Of a stretch of 64,000 nucleotides of DNA, positions 54,294 to 63,969 are shown in pieces. Made by a program: the position numbers and the translations under genes. The notes below the pieces were generated by a model, which saw only the letters and a list, made by a program, of their open reading frames with translations, was not told the DNA's origin and ran no database searches. The first letter of the stretch is position 1. Each line of letters starts with the position of its first letter. The DNA comes from Isoetes taiwanensis (taxonomy: Eukaryota; Streptophyta; Lycopodiopsida; Isoetales; Isoetaceae), in contig JAJEKV010000011.1 in assembly GCA_021234155.1 (NCBI GenBank), positions 7,859,132 to 7,923,131 of the forward strand, written 5' to 3'.

Positions 54294-54831
54294 TTAAGGC
54301 CCCGAAGGGGCCAAAAATTTTTTTAGTTAACACAAACCATTAATACACAACTATCATTAACATTATTAACACAAACCATTGCATTTGACACATTTAAATT
54401 AAAATCCCCCTTAAACCCCTTTTGGTTTGGGTGCATATTCACACGGGAGGTTTTACGGCAGGCGTGAGAGAGGCCCTAAAAATTTACAATACATGCACAA
54501 AATTAATATCATTAAGTACATTCTCTCAAATCTTATAGTATTTTGCAAACCTTAATATACAGTATACAAAAACTTGTACATGCATACCCCACAAACGAGG
54601 ATCGCTATGTACGGTCCAGATCTTGGAATAAAGGGCAAATATGCCCATCCGACAGCTCTCGTTGCCCGGAGTAACCCCCCGTGTGAATATGCACCCAAAC
54701 CAAAGGGGGTTTAAGGGGGATTTTAATTTAAATGTGTCAAATGCAATGGTTTGTGTTAATAATGTTAATGATAGTTGTGTATTAATGGTTTGTGTTAACT
54801 AAAAAAATTTTTGGCCCCTTCGGGGCCTTAA
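54294..54831. mobile_element. 530-bp TTAA-flanked inverted-repeat element (piggyBac-type MITE candidate)
   Basis: The element is 54298-54827. Both ends begin GGCCCCGAAGGGGCCAAAAA, and the two terminal arms are reverse complements for about 155 bp with very few differences. TTAA stands on both sides (54294-54297 and 54828-54831), and a single TTAA stands at the empty site at 57478. The first 15 bp are themselves a palindrome (GGCCCC-gaa-GGGGCC). There is no coding capacity. A TTAA target with precise duplication is the hallmark of piggyBac (and Kolobok) elements. A truncated relative lies at 58808-59216. Confidence 0.88.
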
Positions 54832-54840
54832 CACTAGAGT

Positions 54841-57270
54841 CGTCACATGATGAACCAGAAAAGGTGCATTTGCACTGTTTGCTTTAAAATTCATATAAAA
54901 TCAAAGGTTCAATAATCAGTCAAACCCTTCTCATATGTTAATATATAGCAGTCACATTGCATGGGAAAAATACCTAAAAATCTATTGGTCCCCATTCATG
55001 AGAGTTACAGTTAGGTAAACCCAAGGGGGTCAAGTACATTTTAAGCTACATGTTTAGATAAAGTAAAACTGTCTCGGTAAGATGATTTTTATGATTTTTT
55101 TCATTATTTTTGTATTTTTCTACACGAGGTAGAGAGTAAGACACAAAAAGCGCACCTCAATCCGAGGTCCGAGAAGGGAGATAGGGTTGTTTGAACATAA
55201 CAGTGGTCAAAAGCGGCCGCTTGTCTTCTCGTGAACCAATATTGGTTTTAAAGTCGTTCCCAAATCAAATCTCTAACTTTTGTAGGAAAATGAATTTTGA
55301 CCCAAAATTTTGAATATAAGTATTAGACAACTTGCTTTATCTAAGAAAAATGTCCATTAGCCTTGATGATGAGGTTTTGATTTTCTTTTATTTTTTCAAT
55401 TACAAGTGAATGATAACTTATGTCTATATAGGAGTAAAATGATTCAAAGTCATCCGCAAAAAAATCACATTATGAAAGTTACCACGATATGGAATCACCC
55501 AAAAAACAAACACGTAAAAAAGCCATAGCGTTTGTTTTCAAGAAATCAAGAAAGGTTGATATTACCTGAAACCATTACCGGTCCACCACCTTTTTAAAAT
55601 TAAGAATGCCCTCATGTTAATCAATTTCAGTTTCAATTGCGGGATATAAGCACCTCATGAGCTAATCTATTCATTAAAAATAATCAATGCTCCTGATCTT
55701 GAGGTTTAGCATAAACTTTCTAGTGTTCATTCCAAGTTATCTGTTAGAGTACGCGTTCCATGGATTTCATAAACCTATGTATTGAATGGTGAACTCAAAA
55801 CTTGTATTTTTTATCTTCTCAAGTTGTGAAAGCAATGCAAAAGAATGAAAAACAAATATAAAAAGCTAGAACTATGAAAAATAAAGATAGACTGCTATGT
55901 CTGTTTCCCATAACCCGATTGGGTTCCGTGGACGTTAAAATTTTCTTCCTTCCTTCCTTCCATTCTTTGGTCCACATGGCTTATGATCATTCAAGAAGCG
56001 TAACATCCTCATCTTAATTAGTTGGTTGCTAGAATTGCATTATTTAATGGTAAAGTTGAAGCACAAGCAAACTGAACCTATATGAATCTCCACTCACCCT
56101 TCCAAAAATTATGTTAGAGAAGGTAGAAAATTGCCATATCATTGTATAAGTGACAAATGAACAATAAATAAAATTGGTAATCATAATTAGAGAGATTTAA
56201 TTCTATACCCAATTCGTTAATTGTGGACCATAATGGTCCATGCCCATTTATATTCAAATTTTACATATAGTAGTATGTTATTTTTAACATCAAATTGAGA
56301 TCTATGTGCCAATGAAGCTTGAACCCATAAAAATTATAGTCTATCATGAAAGACAAGCTAAAGTTACTATTATTATACCTAAAGTAGGAACTCTTAAGCA
56401 AAGAAACACGTGTACTAAGTTTATGATAGTAAAAAAATAAGAAGATTTCATCGTGTGTTTTGCACTAAGACGATACAAACTATATTTTAAACTTCTATCA
56501 CATGTTTTCGTCAATCATGAGTTGAAAAGAATGCTATCTTGCTTTTAAAATATGGCAAGCCTAAGTACAAACCAGAAATGGTCCATGTCTATTTTAAATC
56601 AAATCTTGTATATAATATGTTACTTTAACATGAAATTCAAGATCTATGTTGCCAAGGAAGGGTGACATTCATAAAAAATATTGCCTACCATAAAAGATGA
56701 GTTTTTTGTATTATTACCTTAGCTAAACTCTAATTTTGTGTAGTGGCAACCACTTCTAAATGTAAAGAATACATGGTTATTTACCATATTTAAGTTCATA
56801 AAATTCTTTATTATGAATGTATAAGTGGAATGAATAAAGTGCATCATCTATTGCCTTTAGAAAGCTTATATATAAGTTTAGTTAAACCACGTTAGTTCTA
56901 TTTTTGTCCTGGATTTTGTATCGAATCTTCTTTAGTGAAAATTGAGATCAACATGACTTATAGACATTTCAAAAAATTATTGGACTATAGCTCTTAGAGT
57001 TGGCAACTTATGGCCGCAAGTCTTACGTCAAAACTTGTTATAGTAAAGGAGAAACAATTCACAACCTCAAACAGCTTTTTTGAGCTAAAAATGGTTTGAC
57101 GACTTCATATAATGCCATCTAATAGCAACGAAACATGAAAACATGTAAATCAACATGTTTTATCATAAAACGTAAATTATTTTCAATTTTAGAAACGTTT
57201 GGACCCCTTTATGCTAGAAAGTTTGAAGAATGCAGTTCTGGCCTGGCGTAAAAACTGCTGAATTCAATGA
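54841..57270. other. Non-coding AT-rich stretch
   Basis: No gene, RNA or clear repeat end found; scattered 'CTTCCTTCCTTCC' near 55950. Two segments, about 56210-56330 and 56570-56690, look related ('GGTCCATG(C/T)C.ATTTA...TCAAAT', then 'AGATCTATG'), a weak 350-bp-period tandem duplication. Confidence 0.4.
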
Positions 57271-57273
57271 GGT

Positions 57274-57525
57274 TTGGGCAATCACCACAACATATCAGTA
57301 AATCTATTGGTCATGAAATTCTCCACGACCATAAAGAATCGAGTGAAGATTCCAAAAGTGGTGGTATCTTGTGAAATGGAAATTTCTCTTGTTAGATATC
57401 TGGGTTTAAGTGGCAGAGGGTATGCTGGACCAATTATGGTGGATGAACCCAGAATAGTTCCAGTAACAACTCTAGTGTTAAGGATGGTGTTGGGGTGTAG
57501 ATATAAACATTACCTAATACTCTAA
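57274..57525 (+). CDS. Short frame of uncertain meaning
   Basis: An 83-codon frame ('LVRYLGLSGRGYAGPIMVDE') whose last third lies inside the inverted duplicate. No family recognised; may be chance or an exon relic. Confidence 0.2.
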   Translation: MGNHHNISVNLLVMKFSTTIKNRVKIPKVVVSCEMEISLVRYLGLSGRGYAGPIMVDEPRIVPVTTLVLRMVLGCRYKHYLIL

Positions 57526-57687
57526 TGATGGATGGAAGGGCACTAAGAAATCCATAAATGCATGTAACAATTTTAGAAACACTTCTGCATGTAATATTAT
57601 GCATGGTGATTCCTTAGTGCATGTAAAATTGTGCATATAATATCTGTGCATGGAGATTCCTTAATGCATATGAATCATAATAGAATA

Positions 57688-57805
57688 TGTAGCACAATAA
57701 CAGGGAGTTAGTTTTAGATTTTTATACGCTTTTTCACATGGTTTTTCTATGATTTCGTTGTTGTATTCGTTGAGGTGTACTAAATAGTATTTCTAGAGTG
57801 CACCC
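57688..57805 (+). repeat. Dispersed 'ATATGTAGCAYAATAACAGG' repeat, copy 2
   Basis: Shares about 120 bp with 49464-49590 (start ATATGTAGCACAATAACAGG, end 'TTTCTAGAGTGCACCC'). It begins right at the edge of the inverted duplicate, again suggesting that its left edge is an element end. Confidence 0.65.
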
Positions 57806-57867
57806 TTTATGGGCCGTTGATTTTCGTTGGTTGGAACAATCCGAGGGTTGTTGTCTTTCTCTGCATG

Positions 57868-58052
57868 TGTTTGTGCATGAACACTGCGCATGTGTATGCA
57901 TGTGCACATGCATGTGCATGTGTGTGCATGTGCATGTTCATGTGCATGTGCATGTATATGCATGTGCATGTGTATTGTGCATGTGCAAGTGCAAGTGCAT
58001 GTGCATGTGCATGTGTGCATGTGTGTGCATGTGTGCATATGCATGTGTACTT
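57868..58052. repeat. (ATGTGC)n microsatellite
   Basis: Interrupted hexanucleotide array of ATGTGC/ATGTGT/GCATGT units over about 185 bp. The Met-His-Thr/Cys-Met-rich frames on both strands are artefacts. Confidence 0.95.
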
Positions 58053-58567
58053 GCCCTCTTTGATTCTTATTGCCGGAGTGGATTTTACTACCACGAGATG
58101 GATTTTTTGCTCACACTTACAAAGGTATTTGTTTTTTAATGTTTCTTCAGTTAGCATAATGTTTTCTTTTACAAGGTATTGGTTTCCTGATTCTACAATG
58201 TAGTGCTGCAAAATCCCCTTTTGTTTCCTTCCTAATATTTGCTGCAGATTCAAGTTTAGGCCCTCTGTTTCCTTTCAACTCTTGGATATTCCTGGCTGCC
58301 GGATTGTTCATAGCAGCCAGCCTTTAGCTTCAATCAACAAATGGATTCTTATGCACACAACAGGCGGATTATTCCACGCCCTTTCACATGTCACGCAAAT
58401 CAGTCAAACAGTGGCCACAAGAATGCATTTATATTGTAGGTTTGGAACTTATCGAACCATAAGGTGAATCATGCATTACCTTTAAGCTAGAGATGGAGCA
58501 TTCAAAATCATATGGATTGATAAACAATGGTGTCATTGTGAAAGAGAAATAGTTGTAGCGGAAGTAA

Positions 58568-58600
58568 CAATATGTAGCATAAATAACAGGGGGTTTTCTT
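58568..58600 (+). repeat. Dispersed 'ATATGTAGCAT' repeat, copy 3 (short)
   Basis: ATATGTAGCATAAATAACAG then GGGGTTTTC matches the first 30 bp of the copies at 49464 and 57688 and then diverges. Confidence 0.55.
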
Positions 58601-58807
58601 TGTGTTGCAAACTTTATGACTTTCAGAATAATGGGATCAATCTGCTCTATCTTTATGGTAACTTTTACTTATGTTCTATTTGTTTTATTGTGATCAAATT
58701 CAAAAGCTACAGGTGATGAAAGCCTCAAATGAATTCTAGTTTTTTCCTGGTTTGAATTCTAAAATTTTTGTCACACCGGGGAGGGGGAGGGGGGGTGACG
58801 TCCCTAA

Positions 58808-59216
58808 GGCCCCGAAGGGGCCAAAATTTTTTTTTGGCAACACAAACCATTAACATCCAACATATAAAAATTAAATCCCCCAACACATAACAACCAACAC
58901 ATAACAACCATTGACATTAACAACCAACATATAACTACCATTGACATTAATTAACATAACCATTGGGTCCAACATATTTAAATTAAAATCCCCCTTAAAC
59001 CCCCTTTGGTTTGGGTGCATATTCACACGGGGGTGACGTAGGGCAGCGAGAGCCCTCATAATTGTATTTTGCACGTACGAAATCAACACATATAGTATTC
59101 CACTTGAAATCTTATAGTATTTTGCGAATCTTGTTATACAGTATAGCAAATTTTGTACTTGCATACACCACAAACGAGGAACTTTACGTACGGTATAGAT
59201 TAAGGAATAAGGGGTG
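58808..59216 (+). mobile_element. Truncated copy of the GGCCCCGAAGGGGCC element
   Basis: Starts GGCCCCGAAGGGGCCAAAAT after TAA and follows the left arm and loop of the 54298 element (including 'GGTTTGGGTGCATATTCACA' and 'TTATAGTATTTTGC' segments) with divergence. It stops at 59216 before the right arm. It abuts the third piece of the piggyBac-like gene directly. Confidence 0.75.
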
Positions 59217-59465
59217 AATGAGCTTAGATGGGCATGTGATATTAATAAAAATAACAATTCGTTGCCTCTTGTCTCTAAGCCTCGTAGGGGTAGACCTCCA
59301 AAGAAAAGGAAGTTTGTTCCACGTAGAGAAGCATCAAGCACACGAGGAAGGCCTCGCAAGAAAAAACATTGTAAGGCGTCTTTGAGAAAAGCATCTCTTG
59401 ATGTTGCTGATAATGCTTCACATGATTTCGATATTAGTGAGGAGCTATTACATGTCTATTCTTCA
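59217..59465 (+). pseudogene. Third piece of the piggyBac-like gene (AT-hook region)
   Basis: Matches 29802-30036 almost exactly, encoding 'PRRGRPPKKRKFVPRRE', 'STRGRPRKKKHCKASLRK' and 'FDISEELLHVYS'. Here 'ADNASHDFDISEE' keeps four residues (ASHD) that copy A has lost, so this is the fuller version of that segment. It breaks at 59465 into a CACTA terminus. It is the continuation expected of duplicated block B. Confidence 0.8.
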
Positions 59466-59812
59466 CACTACAACAGAATGATGGTTAAACGTCAGAATAA
59501 TCGTCAGACAGCCTTCATAAAATAGACAACTGCCCAGACCTTACTCCTGACGAATGTACTGACGAGTTTTATCTGACGATAAATCGTCAGAATAATCGCC
59601 AAGTAATTAGTCAGACTTAGTCAGATGATTAGTCAGATAAATAGTCAGAAGCTTAGTGAGATAAAACGTCAGAATCATCGTCAGCCAATTAGTCAGATTT
59701 AGTCAGGTAAATAGTTATATGAATAGTCAGATGAATAGTCAAAAGCTTAGTCAGTTTATTAGTCAATAAACTGACTAAGCTTAGTCAGATAAGTCGTCTT
59801 AGTTAGATAATT
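59466..59812 (+). mobile_element. CACTA-type terminus with GTCAGA subterminal repeats
   Basis: The sequence CACTACAACAGAATG starts at 59466. It is followed by more than fifteen copies of GTCAGA/GTCAGT-like words in both orientations up to about 59810 ('AACGTCAGAATAATCGTCAG', 'AATAGTCAGATGAATAGTCA'). This is the standard CACTA end: a short TIR plus dense subterminal motifs for the element protein. No matching TAGTG right end is visible before 64000, so it is either truncated or ends outside the window. Confidence 0.65.
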
Positions 59813-60880
59813 CTGCAATTTTTTAGTACAATAGCTAGAATATTGGTCATCATATTTATGATATTTATATACCAAACAGGGATTTGAACCCTGATATTCC
59901 ATCTTGTAATAAGACACTAAACTTTAATGAAGCTCAAAAGTCTACCATAGTATTCCTTCATTTAGTGTCGAGCTTATTGAGTTCATGCTCAAGTTGTTGT
60001 AAATCACAATACTCTGCTATTTACACCAGCTCGTATATTTTGATTGGAAGTTCCCGAATTACACAAGATATTGAAATCTGTTTGCCTGTCATATCTGTTT
60101 GCCTGTCATAATGAGCAGCGTAGTAGACCTAGCAATTACCATAAGAAAATCTGTTATAAATCAGATCAGAAAACACTGGTGTGATTAAATGAAAGGCAAG
60201 ACAGTGTTATTGTACTTTAAGATGTAAAAAAATAGAATAAATAGTTTAAAGCCACTATCCAGCTATAATTTAAATTTTACAAGGAACAAAAAATTCTACT
60301 TTATATCAGGTGCAGAAAATCAACACAGTAACTAAGTATATGCAAAGCTCCAAACAACAGAGGACTGCGTTAGCATGTCTATTCTAACAGTAATTAGTTG
60401 GTGAAACAATGCCCCATACATTTAGTAAGCAGAGTGATATACTGGGCAACTAACATGGCCTTCAAGATTTCTGAGTAATAGAGCAAATCGAGTGATTATT
60501 GGAATGAAATAATGGAACTTCTAAAATCAACAACATGTTATAGTTCAGAAAGCATAGTTCCATGTGTCAATTGTCTACCATGGGAGATATTGAAATAGCA
60601 AGAACCTGGATTAGCTGAACGCCATCATCCTGTAAAATTTCATCCTTTTCATTGATGAAGAGCTCCACCACCTCAATATTCAATATTATTTGCAGGGCTA
60701 ATATTTGCCCTTGGGACATATCACAAGGCTGCAATTCAGACATAAATCTCTTGATGTTCTGTTCACATTCACAAGATCTATATTCACAATAACAAGCAGT
60801 AGCACACAGCTCTGAACATATGATTTAAGCAAATAACAGAAGAATATTCAATGAAGTTAAGAAATGTGATACACATAATC
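59813..60880. other. Non-coding stretch
   Basis: No supported gene. Could be the interior of the CACTA element starting at 59466 and the 3' flank of the F-box gene. Confidence 0.35.
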
Positions 60881-60883
60881 AAT

Positions 60884-62867
60884 TCAGGATACTTCAACTT
60901 GCGGTTCAAATGCCACACCCAAAACCGTCCTGGCTTCGATGTTTTCATCAAGTGGGCATATAGGTAACCAATGCCATGAGATTTCATTCACATTACACAT
61001 AAGCACATCAGTACAATAGTACTCATGCATGCAGACATAGTCTCCATGGCTTACACACATGAAATGCCTAGAGGATGACTTGAACAATTGCTTGAAGTAC
61101 TCATCTGGCACATGGACAATTTCAAACCACTATGTTTGTTCCTGATTCAACTGCCTAATGGACACTTTTCAAAGTACCCAATTCTTCCAGACCACCAATG
61201 AGAAGCAGCCTACCACGTTGCGACACGAGATGAGGAGATGTTAAGAATGAAGGCAAGGAAAGTTTGACGTCAATCCAGATTCCTTTGTTTAAATCGAACG
61301 CGAGCAATCCATTTAGGGCAAAGAATAGAATAGAATAGTTTTTTTAACGTCCACGGAGACCAATAGGTCATGGGACCCATACAATGGGCACAATATACCA
61401 GACCATTATGATATGATGCACCTCCAATCAGAGCTGTTCTTCTAGGAAGGGTGTCTGTCATTTCCCATAAATTTTTCTTAATAGTCCACATTATTTCTCA
61501 AGAGAATCAATCCTCTCACACAAATGGACGAATGAATGAGGGCAAAAGGCTTTAGAACAAACCATAGGCCTGTCATAAAAAGGAAAATCCTTCATGTTCC
61601 GAAGCGCATATGTTGCAGATGTCACGTCATCAAACACAACCCATGCTTGTCCTCTTAGCTTTTCTGTTCTGCACACAACTATATCAAGAATCCTCCCATA
61701 CTGAGAAAACAGGGCATATAACGACTTCTTCAATTCTGACACAACAAAAAAATGTATCAGTCAGAGCCCTAAAAGAACATTGCTGCTCCTTCTTATTAAA
61801 AAGTTTAGACTGGAATTCTTATAGTTTCCCAATTTCATCTAGTAAACGGGTTGTGTTCTTAACCACATGCAACCGAATGCTCTTCAGAGAGCTAACGGTA
61901 TCATATCCATCCACTAATACGTCAAAAGCCATTCATTCGCTACTAATCAATATACTTCAACATGTATAGGTACCTGTTTTTTTTATTCGTTCGTGGAGAT
62001 TCAGAGTCATACACTTGAGATATCAGCAAGTCCCCATCTTGAACTGCCAATATTTTGTAAGACTCCTTGTCTTCTTGCAAAAACATTCTTACAATATAAG
62101 GTGACCTCATAGATAACATTGGTGGAAGTCTTCTCCAAGTTCTAGCTATGGGATTTGAAATAAAGAAGCATCCACTCTGTGACCCTATGCCCTCTAAACA
62201 CAGCAACCCTCCTGCTGATGCAAGCACAAGGAATGACTCCGGCGGCCTACATCTTAAGAAAAATGAAAATGTCATATGCCATTTATTAACCTCTAAATCA
62301 TATGCTGCAACAATTCTTCTATGGAAATGATCTGCAAACATGAGAAAGAACGGTTGGCGAGCTGGAACTCTAGCACAGGCTTTAAGAAATGTAGGAGAAT
62401 GTAAAACCTCATTCCACTTCTTGCAAACTGACCTCAGTCTAAAGACATCAGAAACGGGCAACCTAGCTAGAATAGGATCTATTAAATGGTCGGGAAGTTC
62501 TCTCCATAAGGACTTATCCATGTCGATCTGATTCTGCCTCAGATTTACTGTCATATTCAATCTGCTTGCACTAAAGGGATTCAGAGGATATATTTTCTCC
62601 ATATTGATGCGATTCTCCAATAAATTTAGGATCGAATTCCTCCATTTCATTCTCATCCAACCTTTCCAAATTTAAATTGTTCATTTCTGCAGAGATCCCA
62701 GACCCGAGAGAGAAGGGTTCATTACCATCCTCGTCTCTAACTTCCATAGTGAGAATGCTACTCAAGCAATACAAAACATTTTTAGGGTAGGCCCCTAATC
62801 GGATCAATGTTGTGCAACCTACAAAGTTCAAAAAATTAGCATTTATAGACTGAGCTATCATGTTCAA
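60884..62867 (-). pseudogene. F-box/kelch-type protein gene, decayed
   Basis: An acidic N-terminus (ATG in either the 62867 or 62656 frame) precedes an F-box at about 62518-62387: 'LWRELPDHLIDPILARLPVS' and 'DVFRLRSVCKKWNEVLHSPT'. The beta-propeller part continues 'ASAGGLLCLEGIGSQSGCFF', 'SNPIARTWRRLPPM' and 'YKILAVQDGDLLISQVYDSE', with a donor AG|GTACCT after 61974. After the intron come 'IKKNLWEMTDTLPRRTALIG', 'LNGLLAFDLNKGIWIDVKLS', 'SPHLVSQRGRLLLIGGLEEL', 'FEIVHVPDEYFKQLFKSSSR' and 'NEISWHWLPICP', ending 'VAFEPQVEVS' at 60884. Such proteins are SCF ubiquitin-ligase adaptors. Frame breaks near 62620 and 61335 and in-frame stops near 61150 indicate a pseudogene. Confidence 0.8.
61563..61735 (-). 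pseudogene. U2B''/U1A-type RRM exon inside the F-box gene intron
   Basis: A 173-nt exon with a strong acceptor (TTTTTTTTGTTGTGTCAG) and a donor (CCTATG|GTTTGT) encodes '[20 protein letters not shown]', then '[20 protein letters not shown]' (RNP1 = RGQAWVVF) and 'FPFYDRPM'. This is the first RRM of the U2B''/U1A snRNP proteins that bind U2/U1 stem-loops. The rest of that gene is absent. It lies on the same strand as the F-box gene, between its propeller exons. Its own reading frame is open; read in the frame entering from the F-box exon it meets a stop after about 17 codons. Confidence 0.8.
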
Positions 62868-62869
62868 TG

Positions 62870-63940
62870 CCAGTCTTTCTAAACAAATCTACTAACCTTG
62901 CTTCGGTTTGGTTCTTGTTGGTCCTCTGGCCGCCCTGCCATGCCCTTAGAAAAATGCTACGGATTTTAGAATGTAAAGGGAGAAACTAATGAACTTAAGG
63001 GAAAGAATTTGTTGCAAACACTGCGTTGATCCGAGATCCTAGTTTCAAATCTAGCTTACTTTCTAGATGACAAATGCATTGCAAGAACGAGATATCAAAT
63101 ATATTTTTACCAGATCATATTTTGGAGGTAGATAAAATCGCAGCCACAAATATCTGATATGCATGTAACAGAAAAGATGCGTCCGAAATTGTTTCCAGCA
63201 GGCAAAATCGTCCATCTTCAGTTCCGGCGCTAGGGTTCCAAAGAGCCATGCGAGCAAAACAATCGCATGTCAAGGTAGGTCGCCAGCTATCATGATTTGG
63301 TTCGTAAATCCATTGTCCATTTCGATTTTAATCCTAACATTGGCTCATATGCCTAACTATGTGCATAATGTAACCATTAGCCAGTTAGTCAACCTTCCAT
63401 CTATAGGGTCACCAAACAAATTTCCAAAGAAAGGCCAAGCAATCCACATGGCACCAAGGAATCATGTCATGATGGCAAAATATCAGTTTTATCAGCATCA
63501 CACCAATATGATGTAGCTAATAGAGGGTATTCTTACGTTAAAATAGGTAACCTTACTAGGCATATTGTATCCCATTTCATATACTAATTGTTGATCACAA
63601 CGTTGCGAATGAGGTTCATAAAATATGTATGAAATACACAATAATCAAAAGATTCAAATCCATACACATCCTTTTTTGTGAGCTTTGTAGGTAACTTAAT
63701 GATCATGTACAAAAGAATTAGCAATTATGACGTGTTGGGGTTGCAGGGATGGAACTAAAATGAAGTGAAGCAGTGTGCACATGTGCCTTCGGCAGAATCA
63801 TATTTTAAAGAAGGGCATAGAAAGGACAGAGATGGCTTTGTCATAGCAACGACATCCGAGTCTCCCTATAATATTCAACATTTGCTGCAGCATGATGTTC
63901 ATACAGGAGTTTTTAAGAAGTAAACACGCGGCCAACTTAT
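62870..63940. other. Upstream region of the F-box gene
   Basis: Non-coding. A minus-strand frame 63063-63257 ('MLAWLFGTLAPELKMDDFAC') might be a 5' exon or chance. No promoter motif is convincing. Confidence 0.3.
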
Positions 63941-63969
63941 GCCCAGCAACGTTGGGCAACATTACTAGT
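63941..63969 (+). mobile_element. Helitron-like 3' terminus
   Basis: GCCCAGC-AAC-GTTGGGC (63941-63957) forms a 7-bp stem with one wobble pair. It is followed by seven bases and CTAG at 63965-63968, then T. The sequence from 'CCAACTTATGCCCAGCAACG' is nearly identical to the minus-strand end at 49806-49845, so both belong to one family. The body would lie to the left and could include the F-box and RRM pieces. Confidence 0.7.

Larger units (their letters stand above)
54089..57684. repeat. 200-bp inverted duplicate pair around the TTAA element
   Basis: 54089-54297 plus 54828-54840 (that is, the flanks of the TTAA element) are the reverse complement of 57465-57684, at near identity. The right copy lacks the 530-bp element and has a single TTAA (57478-57481), and therefore preserves the empty site. 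Homology ends at 'CATAATAGAA' on the outer side. Confidence 0.9.

Noticed and set aside
57793-58253. Frames rich in Met-His-Thr or Cys-Met-Val
   Set aside because: Translations of the ATGTGC microsatellite.
59873-59895. T-arm-like CAGGGTTCAAATCCCTG (minus strand)
   Set aside because: No matching D-arm, anticodon arm or acceptor stem could be folded around it; at best a tRNA-derived scrap.
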